From the NCBI GenBank assembly GCA_015693905.1, contig CP065161.1, forward strand, positions 1,054,001-1,118,000: DNA of 64,000 bases, written 5' to 3'. A program made the position numbers and the translations under genes. The DNA is from Rhodobacterales bacterium HKCCA1288 (GTDB lineage Bacteria > Pseudomonadota > Alphaproteobacteria > Rhodobacterales > Rhodobacteraceae). Position 1 is the stretch's first letter, and each line of letters starts with the position of its first letter. Below are positions 1-8,426 of the stretch, piece by piece. A model generated the notes under the pieces. That model worked only from the letters and a program-made list of their open reading frames with translations, searched no databases and had not been told where the DNA came from.

Positions 1-659
1 AAGCCATCTACGAGTGGAACTACCAGCGCCAACTGCTGACGATCCGCTCTGCAGCGGAAGACGGCGAGACCGGAAAATCGGTCGAGGATCGCATCTTTTC
101 ACGCGACTTTCTTTTGGAACGTCCTTTGCTTTCCGCGATCACACAAGAAAAGCCACCCGTTCTTTTGATCGATGAGATCGACCGCGCGGATGAGGAGTTC
201 GAGGCCTACTTGCTTGAGGTTTTGTCCGATTTTCAAGTTTCCGTCCCTGAACTTGGTACGATCACAGCGACCTGCAAGCCTATCGTGATCCTGACATCCA
301 ACGGAACACGGGACCTGTCGGATGCTTTGCGGCGGCGCTGCCTTTACACATATGTCGAATACCCCGACCGCGCGACGGAACTGACGATCCTGAAGGCGCG
401 TTGCCCGCAGGTCGAAAGGCGATTGGCGGATCAGATTATTGGATTCGTGCAAAAGCTGCGGGAAGAAGAGCTGGAGAAAACGCCCGGCATCGCCGAGATG
501 CTCGATTTCGCAGCAGCCTTGATGGGGCTTGGCATTGCCGACCTCACCGATGATCCGGCAGTTTTGCAATCGACACTCACCACCCTTTTGAAAACGCAAA
601 GCGATCAGGCACAAATCACCACTGACGTCGCCGCGCGTATTGCGGGGAAGGCCGCATGA
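1..659 (+). CDS. coxD: CoxD-like MoxR-family AAA+ ATPase (5' end outside window)
   Basis: The reading frame is open from base 3, so the start and Walker A lie upstream of the window. What remains shows a Walker B stretch (VLLIDEIDRADEEFEA), a sensor-1 segment with the polar residue in ILTSNGTRDLSD, and an arginine-finger-like ALRRRC. This is the MoxR-type AAA+ ATPase found beside CO-dehydrogenase genes, where CoxD works with the VWA protein CoxE in maturing the Mo/Cu active site. Its stop overlaps the start of the VWA gene by 4 bases (ATGA), which supports translational coupling. Without coxL in view, the enzyme served could also be another member of the xanthine-oxidase family. Confidence 0.85.
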   Translation, partial: AIYEWNYQRQLLTIRSAAEDGETGKSVEDRIFSRDFLLERPLLSAITQEKPPVLLIDEIDRADEEFEAYLLEVLSDFQVSVPELGTITATCKPIVILTSNGTRDLSDALRRRCLYTYVEYPDRATELTILKARCPQVERRLADQIIGFVQKLREEELEKTPGIAEMLDFAAALMGLGIADLTDDPAVLQSTLTTLLKTQSDQAQITTDVAARIAGKAA

Positions 660-1837
660 CAAGGGTCACCCGCTTTGCCGCCCGCGACCCCGGGCCCGCC
701 GCGCGTGTGGTGGGCTTTGTGGCGCATCTGCGTGACAATGGCTTGCGGCTGGGCGTTGCGGAAGCGGACCTGAGCCTCACCGCACTCACCCAGGTGAATG
801 CCGCAGCCCCGAATGAATGCCGCCGCGTCCTTCGTGCCATCTGCACCGGATGCAAAGAAGAGGCAGAGCGGTTCGACGCTCTCTTTGACAGCTATTGGAT
901 GGATGCCGGACGGGTGAAACAGCGTATCATCCCAAAGCCGCAATCCACCCTCAACGAGTCCGTCCATAGCTCACGCGATGGCAGTGGCGAGGATGCGGGG
1001 TCATGCGGCACGTCCACGACCCCCGACACCGAAGTCGGCGAAGCCGATAGCGACGGCACCGGCAAGCTTATCGCGACGGTGCAGCGCAACCTGAGTCGCC
1101 GTGACCTACGAGACCTCGTTCGCCCCGACGAAATTGCAGAGGCCGAGGCCATCGCGCGCCGTTTGGGTGCTGTGCTTCGGGACAAACGCTCTCGCCGTCG
1201 CATTGCTGCGCGCAAAGGCGACCGTTTGCATTTCCGCAAAACCATCCGGCGCAGTCTATCCACAGCCGGCGAGCCCCTGCGCCTGCTGCGGAAACGCCGC
1301 CCCGATCGTGCGCGCAAAATCGTGGCCCTGTGCGATGTGTCCGGCTCGATGAGCGTCTACGCGCAGGTGTTCCTGGCTTTTCTTGCTGGACTCATGCGAG
1401 CTGACAAAGAGGCCGACGCATATCTATTCCACACGCGCCTCGTCCGGATCACCGAAGCTCTGCGCGACAAAGACACGATGCGGGCCATTGGGCGCATGTC
1501 CCTGATGGCCGACGGGTTCGGTGGAGGGTCCAAAATCGGCCCGTCGCTGCAACGCTTTGCCGATACCTACGCAAAACGGTTTGTGGATGGCCGTAGTGTT
1601 GTCCTGATCCTGTCTGACGGGTGCGACACCGAGCCTCCGGAACATCTGGAGGCCGCATTGGTCAAACTCAAGAAACGTGGTTGTAAAGTTATATGGCTCA
1701 ACCCGCTCAAGGGATGGCAGGACTATGCGCCCGTGGCGGGTGGCATGGCAGCGGCCTTGCCCCACCTTGCCCTGTTCAAAGCAGCCAACACGCTGGACGA
1801 TCTGGCCGCACTTGAAACCGAATTGGGTGCGCTATGA
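656..1837 (+). CDS. coxE: CoxE-like VWA-domain protein
   Basis: A 393-residue protein with a C-terminal von Willebrand A domain. The MIDAS motif DVSGSMS lies near residue 226, and a later acidic stretch LILSDGCDT fits the rest of the metal site. The N-terminal half is Arg-rich and has the DUF58/CoxE-like pattern. CoxE family proteins act with the CoxD ATPase as a chaperone pair in inserting or completing the metal centre of aerobic CO dehydrogenase. It overlaps coxD and the following XdhC-like gene by 4 bases each, so all three are probably on one message. Confidence 0.85.
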   Translation: MTRVTRFAARDPGPAARVVGFVAHLRDNGLRLGVAEADLSLTALTQVNAAAPNECRRVLRAICTGCKEEAERFDALFDSYWMDAGRVKQRIIPKPQSTLNESVHSSRDGSGEDAGSCGTSTTPDTEVGEADSDGTGKLIATVQRNLSRRDLRDLVRPDEIAEAEAIARRLGAVLRDKRSRRRIAARKGDRLHFRKTIRRSLSTAGEPLRLLRKRRPDRARKIVALCDVSGSMSVYAQVFLAFLAGLMRADKEADAYLFHTRLVRITEALRDKDTMRAIGRMSLMADGFGGGSKIGPSLQRFADTYAKRFVDGRSVVLILSDGCDTEPPEHLEAALVKLKKRGCKVIWLNPLKGWQDYAPVAGGMAAALPHLALFKAANTLDDLAALETELGAL

Positions 1838-2616
1838 GCCCCGCAGAGATCCTTGACGCCGATCTGGCTGATGCAGCGCAGGACTTGCGAGCGCGACAGG
1901 TGCCTTTTGCCTTTGCAACCATCGTGCGGACGGCCGGGGCAACTGCGGCAAAGCCAGGGGCCAAGGCGCTGCTGAGTGCGGACGGTACTATCGTGCATGG
2001 CTGGCTGGGCGGAGGATGCACGCGCGGTGCAGTCAAACGCGCGGCGGTCGAAGCCCTGCAAAGCGGTGTGCCGCAACTCATCTCGGTCGCGCCAGAGGAC
2101 CTTCTGGCAGAGAAAGGCATCGCCCCCGGCGATACCGTCGATGGCACGCACTTTGCGCGCAATGGCTGCCCGTCACGGGGCACCGTCGATATCTTCATCG
2201 AGCCTTGCCTGCCAATGCCCGAGTTGGTGATCATCGGCACATCTCCGGTCGCCCAGGCGCTCAGCACGCTTGCTCCGCAGTTTCATTGGTCGGTCTCCGC
2301 AGCCATTGCGCCCGCGCCGGTGGACGCGCGGCAAAAATTCATCGTGATCGCGACACAGGGACAGGGCGACCTTGGTGCTCTGAAAGCGGCGCTCTCGGTC
2401 GATGCCGCATATGTCGCCTTTGTCGGCAGTGGCCGGAAATTTGCGGCTCTTGCCGAGAAACTTCACAGCGCGGGCATTGGGCCAGAAAAGACAAAAACCG
2501 TAAACGCGCCTGCCGGGTTGGATCTGGGCGCTGTTACGCCGGAAGAAATTGCCCTCTCGATCCTCGCCCAGCTGCTGCGTGTGCGCCGCGCAAACACGGC
2601 GGTCACAGATGGATGA
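1834..2616 (+). CDS. coxF: XdhC/CoxF-family Mo-cofactor maturation protein
   Basis: A 260-residue protein of the XdhC/CoxI family. The N-terminal domain contains the glycine-rich GWLGGGCTRGAVKRA segment with the conserved cysteine. The C-terminal half looks like the XdhC Rossmann domain (PELVIIGTSPVAQAL, later VAFVGSGRKFAAL). XdhC proteins bind molybdenum cofactor, help its sulfuration and deliver it to xanthine-oxidase-type enzymes. The family places it in the position of coxF in known cox clusters. The second XdhC-like gene of the cluster (3758-4744) is more typical, so the two probably have different partners. Confidence 0.8.
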   Translation: MSPAEILDADLADAAQDLRARQVPFAFATIVRTAGATAAKPGAKALLSADGTIVHGWLGGGCTRGAVKRAAVEALQSGVPQLISVAPEDLLAEKGIAPGDTVDGTHFARNGCPSRGTVDIFIEPCLPMPELVIIGTSPVAQALSTLAPQFHWSVSAAIAPAPVDARQKFIVIATQGQGDLGALKAALSVDAAYVAFVGSGRKFAALAEKLHSAGIGPEKTKTVNAPAGLDLGAVTPEEIALSILAQLLRVRRANTAVTDG

Positions 2617-3217
2617 CGTCGCCGCAATCCTCCTTGCCGCAGGCCTGTCTCGCCGCATGGGCGCACAAAACAAGCTGCTGATGCCGGTAGCAGGCAAACC
2701 CATGGTGCGACATCTGGCGGAAACTTACCTGTCGGTGTTGACGACACCGCTGACGGTTGTAACCGGGCATGAAGCGAACAAAGTCCGAGCCGCACTTACA
2801 GGGCTATCGGTTGTCGTTGCTCACAACGAAAACTTCGCCGAGGGCCAGCCCGGATCCGTTGCAACAGGACTTAGCGTGGCGACTGACGCAGCGCTTTTGC
2901 TGATTGGATTGGCCGATCAGCCGCGCCTCACCCAAGCCGATTTGATACAGCTGCTGCAATGGCATCGTGCCAACGATCCGGGCAAGATCACCGTGCCCAA
3001 ACGGGACGCGGACCGTGGCAATCCGATCCTTGTTCCGCGCATTTTGCGCCCACGTCTGACCGAAAACCCCAACCGCCCGGGCTGCATGCGCGTCACCCGC
3101 GACGAGCCGGAGCTCGTTCAATTCGCCCCGCTGACCGCTGACGGTTTCTATGCGGATGTCGACACCCCGGAAGACTACGCAGGACTCATGCAGAATGAAG
3201 CGGAGACCGCGGGATGA
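2609..3217 (+). CDS. MobA/MocA-like molybdenum cofactor nucleotidyltransferase
   Basis: A 202-residue protein opening with AAILLAAGLSRRMGAQNKLL, the N-terminal nucleotide-binding signature of MobA-like transferases (LAAGxSxRMGxxK). LIGLADQPRLT corresponds to the metal-binding region. It probably adds CMP to molybdopterin, because CO-dehydrogenase-type enzymes carry the cytosine dinucleotide form. I chose ATG 2609, which overlaps the end of the coxF-like gene by 8 bases; the longer frame to 2549 would overlap by more than 60 bases. Such genes are common inside cox clusters. Confidence 0.82.
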   Translation: MDDVAAILLAAGLSRRMGAQNKLLMPVAGKPMVRHLAETYLSVLTTPLTVVTGHEANKVRAALTGLSVVVAHNENFAEGQPGSVATGLSVATDAALLLIGLADQPRLTQADLIQLLQWHRANDPGKITVPKRDADRGNPILVPRILRPRLTENPNRPGCMRVTRDEPELVQFAPLTADGFYADVDTPEDYAGLMQNEAETAG

Positions 3218-3306
3218 TCCGGTTTTTCAAACGACTGAAGGTCTGCTGCAAGAGACTAAAGATGACGCCTGAACAGGCTGACAACATCCGATTTCCCTGT
3301 TGCTAA
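3214..3306 (+). CDS. Possible 30-residue small protein between mobA-like gene and coxG
   Basis: An ATG at 3214 overlaps the preceding stop (ATGA) and opens a 30-codon frame ending in TAA at 3306, just before the Shine-Dalgarno of coxG. The product begins MIRFFKRLK and is basic, with two Cys pairs (VCCK and a terminal PCC). I do not recognise it. The support is its position, the stop-start overlap and the lack of other coding use of this gap. It could also be a chance frame that simply fills the spacer. Confidence 0.35.
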   Translation: MIRFFKRLKVCCKRLKMTPEQADNIRFPCC

Positions 3307-3324
3307 GAAAAGGAAACCCAAAAC

Positions 3325-3777
3325 ATGGAACTCAGTGACGAAATCATCATCAACGCGCCCAAAGACCAGGTCTATGCGGCTTTGAACGATCCAGAGGTAC
3401 TCAAGCAGTGTATTCCTGGATGTGAGGAGTTGATAAAACATTCAGACACGGAACTGGAAGCCAAGGTCGTTCTGAAAATCGGCCCTGTTAAGGCCCGTTT
3501 TGGCGGGAATGTTGTGCTGGACCAAACCGGCGCACCGGATGCGTTTTCGCTGACCGGTCAGGGCAATGGCGGTGCAGCAGGTCACGCGAAAGGCGGTGCC
3601 GATGTGACGCTGACCGCTGACGGGGACACGACCATTCTACGCTATGAAGCCAAGGCGGAAATCGGTGGAAAACTGGCACAACTAGGCAGCCGCCTGATCC
3701 AGAGCACGGCAAGGAAGCTGGCAGCGAAGTTCTTCAAGTCCTTTGCAGATGTGGTCAATGAAGACGTTGCAGCCTGA
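3325..3777 (+). CDS. coxG: CoxG, SRPBCC-fold carbon monoxide dehydrogenase subunit G
   Basis: A 150-residue protein that begins MELSDEIIINAPKDQVYAAL and has PEVLKQCIPGCEEL, the hallmark of the CoxG/SRPBCC family. The middle carries the Gly/Ala-rich loop GQGNGGAAGHAKGGADV typical of these proteins. CoxG is thought to recruit CO dehydrogenase to the cytoplasmic membrane and may bind a quinone in its hydrophobic pocket. The start has an AAAGGAAA ribosome site about 9 bases upstream. The 3' end overlaps the next gene by 20 bases. Confidence 0.88.
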   Translation: MELSDEIIINAPKDQVYAALNDPEVLKQCIPGCEELIKHSDTELEAKVVLKIGPVKARFGGNVVLDQTGAPDAFSLTGQGNGGAAGHAKGGADVTLTADGDTTILRYEAKAEIGGKLAQLGSRLIQSTARKLAAKFFKSFADVVNEDVAA

Positions 3778-4744
3778 GACCGGCATCTACGCAGAGCGTG
3801 TGGCCGACATCGTGGACGCGGCCGCTCGCATTGTTCAGGCCGATGGACGGTTTGCCCTGATCACATCCCTTTCGATCGAAGGCGGGGCAGCGCGCGAAGT
3901 TGGCTCATTGGCCATCGTGGAACCTGACGGAACGATGACGGGTTATCTGTCAAACGGGTGTATCGACCGGGACATTCAGCATCGCGCGCTCATGGCATTG
4001 AATGCCAATCGCAAGGAAGTGGTCCGCTACGGCGAGGGGTCTCGTTATCTCGACTTGAAACTTCCCTGTGGCGGGGCGCTTGAGGTGCTGATAGACCCGG
4101 ATCCAGATCGTGACATGCTGTTGAATGCAAAGCGTGACTTTGATGCGCGCAGACAGGCAACGCTTTCCTTTCGGGAAAACGGGGCTGATCAGCCCACATA
4201 CAGCTTTACCTACGAGCCACGGGTGCGGCTCTGCCTTGCGGGGCGAGGCGCGATCTTTCGAGCCTTGGCGCGGCTCGGCGACGCCACGGGATATGAGGTT
4301 CTGTTAATCTCACCTGATACCGAGGATATGGACGCCACACAGCATCTCTCAAAGCAAGCTCCAATTCATCTCAAGTCCTCTGATCAAGCGCTGGACCTGA
4401 GCGACCTCGACGAACGGACCGCGTTTCTCACCCTTTTCCATGATCACGACTGGGAGCCTCATCTGCTGCTCAAAGCGCTAGAGACGCCTGCGGGCTTCAT
4501 AGGATCGCTAGGTAGTCGGAGAACACATGTGATGCGGTGTGAAACGCTCATTGGTTTGGGCGCAACGGACGCGGAAATCAGCCGGCTGAGGGGCCCAATT
4601 GGGTTGGTCGGATCACTTAGGGATGCATCGTTGATCGCTGTATCCGCATTGGCAGAGATCGTTTCGACGTTTCCCTCGCAGCTCTCAATTCCTCGAACAG
4701 CACATGCCGGTACCGCTGAAGGGCATTGGGCCCAGATCGGGTGA
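3758..4744 (+). CDS. coxI: CoxI/XdhC-family maturation protein
   Basis: A 328-residue XdhC/CoxI protein. The N-terminal domain has MTGYLSNGCIDRDI with the conserved Cys and LKLPCGGALEVLIDP. The C-terminal XdhC Rossmann domain has the diagnostic FIGSLGSRRTH and RLRGPIGL. It should load sulfurated molybdenum cofactor onto the CO-dehydrogenase-type enzyme encoded upstream. ATG 3758 is chosen over 3743 because the family usually starts close to this point; either choice overlaps coxG. It is the last gene of the cox cluster, followed by about 240 bases without a convincing gene, tRNA or terminator. Confidence 0.85.
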   Translation: MKTLQPETGIYAERVADIVDAAARIVQADGRFALITSLSIEGGAAREVGSLAIVEPDGTMTGYLSNGCIDRDIQHRALMALNANRKEVVRYGEGSRYLDLKLPCGGALEVLIDPDPDRDMLLNAKRDFDARRQATLSFRENGADQPTYSFTYEPRVRLCLAGRGAIFRALARLGDATGYEVLLISPDTEDMDATQHLSKQAPIHLKSSDQALDLSDLDERTAFLTLFHDHDWEPHLLLKALETPAGFIGSLGSRRTHVMRCETLIGLGATDAEISRLRGPIGLVGSLRDASLIAVSALAEIVSTFPSQLSIPRTAHAGTAEGHWAQIG

Positions 4745-4987
4745 AAGACCTTCACTACTTTCCTTGACTCACAAAATACGAGCGCTCGACCGTTTCGCGA
4801 AGGTCATCCCCTTTTAGATAACCAATGGCTGGTTTGGTTTTGAGAAGCTCAAGAAGCCAATCAAGATGCCGCAAGTGCGAAGAAATGCTGCATTAGCAAT
4901 GGTTGTGTGAGCAAAAGGCCGCTTGGTCCGCTTGGGCGACATTGGTCTTGGGTTCAGCGAAGGTCCGAAAACCGCCCATAACGACTT

Positions 4988-5554
4988 TCACAGCAGCTCG
5001 ACCGCCGCACTGAGCTGTTCAGCGTTCACGTCGATGTAACGCTGCGTTGTGCTGATATGGCTGTGTCCCGCCAATTCCGCCAACAAGCGCACGCCCACGC
5101 CCTTGTTCGCCAATCTCGTTATATATGTCCTGCGTCCCGAATGGCTTGATGCATCCTTGAGCCCCACAGCCTTATAGATGTCCAAGAACAGCTGGCACAT
5201 GGTGTTGGCAGAGAAGTGCCCGCCTTTCTGGCTCTCAAAAAGCGGGCGACTTAGATCAGCAAGGTACAATCCCGCTGCATATTCCGCTAGCGCACGGCGC
5301 AAACGCTGGTTCAGGTAAACTGTGCGTGTCTTACCGCCCTTGCTTTGCGCTGCGGTTAGGATGAACTGCTCACGCACGTTACAGTCTTCATCAAACACAT
5401 CGCCTCGCGTCAGCGCGGCTAGCTCCTTGGCCCGCAGCCCTGCGTAGAAGCTGAACAGGATGATGGTTTCGTCACGAGTTGGATGACGACGGCTGCGGCA
5501 GTAGTGTAATACACGGCGCAGCTGGGCTTCGTTGAGCGTCTGTGCTTGGCGCAT
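4988..5554 (-). CDS. Tyrosine recombinase, catalytic domain only
   Basis: A 188-residue integrase carrying the full catalytic set: R41 in GLRAKEL, a lysine in SKGGKTRT (K72 or K75), H138 and R141 in HSGRRTYITRL, H164 or H166 in GHSHISTTQ, and nucleophile Y173. The usual N-terminal core-binding domain of about 100 residues is absent, and the ORF begins almost directly at the catalytic domain. It lies at the edge of the accessory region next to the cox cluster, so it may be the element integrase. It could also be an internal recombinase: it is about 21 kb from the tRNA-Cys attachment remnant, whereas island integrases are usually next to the att site. Confidence 0.85.
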   Translation of the reverse strand: MRQAQTLNEAQLRRVLHYCRSRRHPTRDETIILFSFYAGLRAKELAALTRGDVFDEDCNVREQFILTAAQSKGGKTRTVYLNQRLRRALAEYAAGLYLADLSRPLFESQKGGHFSANTMCQLFLDIYKAVGLKDASSHSGRRTYITRLANKGVGVRLLAELAGHSHISTTQRYIDVNAEQLSAAVELL

Positions 5555-5737
5555 TGTGCGATCCCCTCAAAACATAATCATTTGCTACAAATGACTGTAA
5601 AGTCTGAGGTTTCGGTTGGTCGACCGAAATCGTGCCATCTATGATCTCTATATTTTTCAATGACTTAAGCGAAAATCTCATAGAATGTTGATTGTATGAG
5701 ATTTTGTGCGGCAGCGTTCTTGTCGCGGAAAATTGCG

Positions 5738-6541
5738 CTACTGCAGCCGCGCAATTCGGCTTAACAGCACCTCGCGCGAAATCTCGCCCACATGTGTGTG
5801 CGCAAGCAGCCCGTCAGTGCCGATGAATAAGGTCACGGGCAGGCCCACCGTGCCATAATGCCGTGCAAGCATCCCGCTTGTATCGATCAGCACGTGTTCT
5901 GGCTGAAGATCATGTTCTGCGAGGTAGCGACTGACATGGGCCGCTGTTCCACCTTGGGATGCCAACAAGAACACGACATCATCACGCTGCGCGGCAACGG
6001 TTGCGAGCATAGGCAATTCACGGCGGCAGGGCGGGCACCACGTGGCCCAAAGATTGATGATGATCGGCTTATCTGAAGCGACGAGTGATGTCAGAACTAG
6101 GCTTTCGCCCTCGATGGTCGCCAAAGGATCTCCAGGCAATGCCACAGGCTCGCGGGGCGCAACATCCAACAGGATTGCTTGCCACACGATCACGCCTGCG
6201 CAGAGCGCGGATGCAGCAGGAACAACGGGCAACGACCGCCACAAGGCCCAAGCTGTCACGGCTGCAACACCAACTGCAGCCCCAGCCACAGAGAAGCCGC
6301 CTTGCCAGATCGCTAAGATGCGCCAAGGCTCTTCGGCAAAGCTGGGCCAGAATTCGATCACATGGCCGAGGCGAGCACCAATAAACCCCCAAAACACGGT
6401 TGTGCTGGACCAGTTGCTTAATGTGCGAGCTTTAGTTGAACGTGCAAAGAGCTCTGCCACAGCCACAAATACGATCACGCCAAGCAGTGCTGCAAAGCGT
6501 TCAATACTGAGAACAAATGGGCCGAGGTCGATTGCGGACAT
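5738..6541 (-). CDS. Membrane protein: Lgt-like domain fused to TlpA-type thioredoxin
   Basis: A 267-residue protein in two parts. Residues 1-125 are membrane segments carrying motifs of prolipoprotein diacylglyceryl transferase: GARLGHV (55-61) and WQGGFSVAG (79-87). Residues 140-267 form a TlpA/ResA-like thioredoxin domain with CPPC at 169-172 in WATWCPPCRRELP and a cis-proline-like VGLPVTLF. I infer a membrane-anchored periplasmic thiol reductase; the Lgt-like part is too short for a complete transferase and may only be an anchor. It is flanked by the integrase and DUF genes, so it travels with the island. Confidence 0.8.
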   Translation of the reverse strand: MSAIDLGPFVLSIERFAALLGVIVFVAVAELFARSTKARTLSNWSSTTVFWGFIGARLGHVIEFWPSFAEEPWRILAIWQGGFSVAGAAVGVAAVTAWALWRSLPVVPAASALCAGVIVWQAILLDVAPREPVALPGDPLATIEGESLVLTSLVASDKPIIINLWATWCPPCRRELPMLATVAAQRDDVVFLLASQGGTAAHVSRYLAEHDLQPEHVLIDTSGMLARHYGTVGLPVTLFIGTDGLLAHTHVGEISREVLLSRIARLQ

Positions 6542-6604
6542 GCAACGCGGGTATCAGCCCACGGGCATGATTGCCAGTGTCAAGCGATCTGCGGATGACT
6601 TAGG

Positions 6605-6937
6605 TCAGTATTCCTCAGCCAACATTACCGTGAGCACCCGCGCAGTGACGGTTTCATCTGCGGGGTCCTGCGAGTGCAGGGTGTAGTCGAGGTCGTAGTA
6701 ATCAAATTTCCAAAACACCTGATGTTCACCCCAATAGAACGACCCAAAGTCATGCTCGCCATATGGATCATTGTCTGGTGTAAAATCGTCATAGGCTTTG
6801 ACAAGGTCAAATACGGCATAGACCGCGTCATGACCAAGTGCCGCTATGCCCCGTGTGATCGCCACACGACAGCCCGTGAAGCTCTGCCGTGCGTGATCAT
6901 TAAGTGCTCTTATTCGCTCAACATCGGGTTCAGGCAT
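6605..6937 (-). CDS. DUF3768-family protein
   Basis: A 110-residue protein with the family pattern of DUF3768: RIRALNDHAR near the start, NDPYGEHDFGSF in the middle, FWKFDYYD, and RVLTVMLAEEY at the very end. Function is unknown. Members are common on plasmids, phages and integrative elements of Alphaproteobacteria. It overlaps the upstream DUF6641-like gene by 8 bases, so the two are probably co-translated. Confidence 0.8.
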   Translation of the reverse strand: MPEPDVERIRALNDHARQSFTGCRVAITRGIAALGHDAVYAVFDLVKAYDDFTPDNDPYGEHDFGSFYWGEHQVFWKFDYYDLDYTLHSQDPADETVTARVLTVMLAEEY

Positions 6938-7388
6938 TTGCAGTAGCCCGCACTGCCCCCGGCTTGATGCGGGGTTCTCGCTGTGTGGCTTTAGCTATGG
7001 CACTGTCCAATTCTCCGGTAGATGCAGCGGCAATGAATGCATCTAGTACAGGCTCCACTTCTTTGAGTGTTTTGACGAACACTGCATTGTTGGTGCCATC
7101 AGCTGCAATCACACGTGCTCCATAACGACACTGCACATACCAGCCTCCGTCCTGCTCAAAGAACCAAGGCCGCACACGGCGATGGGTTTGAACTGAGACC
7201 CGTTCCCCATGCTCGTTGTTCATCCACTTGTGTCGTTCGACCCTGTGGTCCTTACCCTCAAGTGCCGCTGTATAAACCAACTTTTGCTCTTTGAGCCCCG
7301 CCACGAGCTTGTCACGTCGTGCAATCACAGGATCACGTGTGTTGGTTTTGGTGACTGTCTTGAAGTTGAGTTTTGCCAATGCATTCAT
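6930..7388 (-). CDS. DUF6641-like small protein
   Basis: A 152-residue protein beginning MNALAKLNFKTV. A basic N-terminal half is followed by RPWFFEQDGGWYVQCRYGARV and a C-terminal helix-rich segment. The layout matches what I recall of DUF6641, a family of unknown function found in alphaproteobacterial mobile elements. It forms a two-gene unit with the DUF3768 gene. The assignment rests on recalled similarity and no catalytic motif is visible. Confidence 0.65.
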   Translation of the reverse strand: MNALAKLNFKTVTKTNTRDPVIARRDKLVAGLKEQKLVYTAALEGKDHRVERHKWMNNEHGERVSVQTHRRVRPWFFEQDGGWYVQCRYGARVIAADGTNNAVFVKTLKEVEPVLDAFIAAASTGELDSAIAKATQREPRIKPGAVRATANA

Positions 7389-7726
7389 CTGCTTGCTCCG
7401 ATATTTTCGTTTTATATCAGAAGCATATGGTCACAGATGCGCTTGGACGACCGAAAAGACAGGTGTCGTGATAGGAAATGGCAATACGGAAGAAGACCGA
7501 AACTACGCCCATAAAAAAAGCGCCTCGCGGTGTCATCCGCTGACGCTTGATGTTCATTTGATTTCTTCGTTCGCTCGCTGAGCTCTTGTTCGTTGTGTTT
7601 GATCTTCACCGAGTTCGTCTGATCAATCGCTTTGCTGTTTGAGCATTTGCTGTTTGATGCCACTGAACAAGGATGTGCCAAGATTTTCATCTACGACACG
7701 ATCGAATGCTGATTGTCAGATATGCG
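7389..7726. other. Gap of 338 bases between DUF6641-like gene and HUH-like gene
   Basis: No convincing gene is seen. A 92-codon minus-strand frame at 7412-7690 lacks recognisable features. The stretch contains a minus-strand terminator-like hairpin (7513-7547, listed separately). The rest presumably holds the promoter of the 6605-7388 pair. Confidence 0.4.
7513..7547 (-). terminator. Probable intrinsic terminator after the HUH-like gene
   Basis: On the minus strand two short paired arms, AGCG/CGCT outside and GCGG/CCGC inside, are followed by a run of seven T (A run at 7513-7519 on the plus strand). It lies about 180 bases downstream of the gene ending at 7727. The stem has an internal loop, so strength is uncertain. 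Confidence 0.5.
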
Positions 7727-8368
7727 TCAGTGCGAAGGGGCCTTGCCACGCTCCGCTAGGGCTGTGATGCCCTCTGAGGAATATCTTGCCCAATAGTCTG
7801 CGTAAGCTTCTTGAGCTTGCTGCATCCAAATGGGACTTGCTGCTTTATTTATGCGCAGCGCCTGTTGTTCATGCTCATAGGCATGCATTGCATCAGGACA
7901 GCCGCGATCCCAAGAGATGTCCAACAGCTGTGTGTCCGCACCCATGCGCCAATATTCGCGTGTGGCGTAGTTGGCTACTTCCCATCGGTCCTTTACGGGC
8001 ATGATCCAATTCTTAGCCATGGGACCAGTCTGTTTGTGATGCTGCGCCCAAATCGCGTTCAGTGCAAAGCAGGCGTGCTTAGTGTCAGCAACAGGCGACT
8101 TGAGTAGGAAATGTATGTGGAAGTTCTCACTGTCTGAGCCTTCATGCGCAAAACACCAGCGCGGCACACGCATGTTCTGGCGATCTGCTGCATGTCCAAA
8201 GAACACGCGATCCACGCGGTTCCAGTAGCTGCGGAGGAGTTTGTCAGCGGTGTTGCGGCCAAGCGTACGGCCATTCACAAACTTAAGCGTGCCGAACACA
8301 TCCCAGTCTTGCTCAAGCAGATGCTTCATGAAAGCTCTGCGTTCCTGTTTGCGCTGCGCGAATGTCAT
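7727..8368 (-). CDS. Candidate HUH endonuclease / rolling-circle Rep-like protein
   Basis: A 213-residue protein with three motifs in the order expected for HUH nucleases. Motif I is DVFGTLKF at residues 23-30. The HUH pair is H84-I-H86 in ENFHIHFLL. A later Tyr-bearing stretch, VANYATREYW, has Y134 as candidate nucleophile. Such proteins nick single-stranded DNA to start rolling-circle replication or transfer. The usual YxxK spacing is not exact (YATR), so the family is uncertain, and an IS200-like or phage Gp2-like relative is possible. Neighbouring genes of unknown function and an AAA+ ATPase suggest a replication or transfer module of the island. Confidence 0.6.
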   Translation of the reverse strand: MTFAQRKQERRAFMKHLLEQDWDVFGTLKFVNGRTLGRNTADKLLRSYWNRVDRVFFGHAADRQNMRVPRWCFAHEGSDSENFHIHFLLKSPVADTKHACFALNAIWAQHHKQTGPMAKNWIMPVKDRWEVANYATREYWRMGADTQLLDISWDRGCPDAMHAYEHEQQALRINKAASPIWMQQAQEAYADYWARYSSEGITALAERGKAPSH

Positions 8369-8426
8369 GCACTTCCTCCTCGTGTATTTATCAACGAGGG
8401 GCAGATGCTGGCGAAAATTTGGCCGC

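Noticed and set aside
7412-7690. 92-codon minus-strand ORF
   Set aside because: It crosses the terminator-like hairpin, has unusual composition for this genome and no recognisable features.
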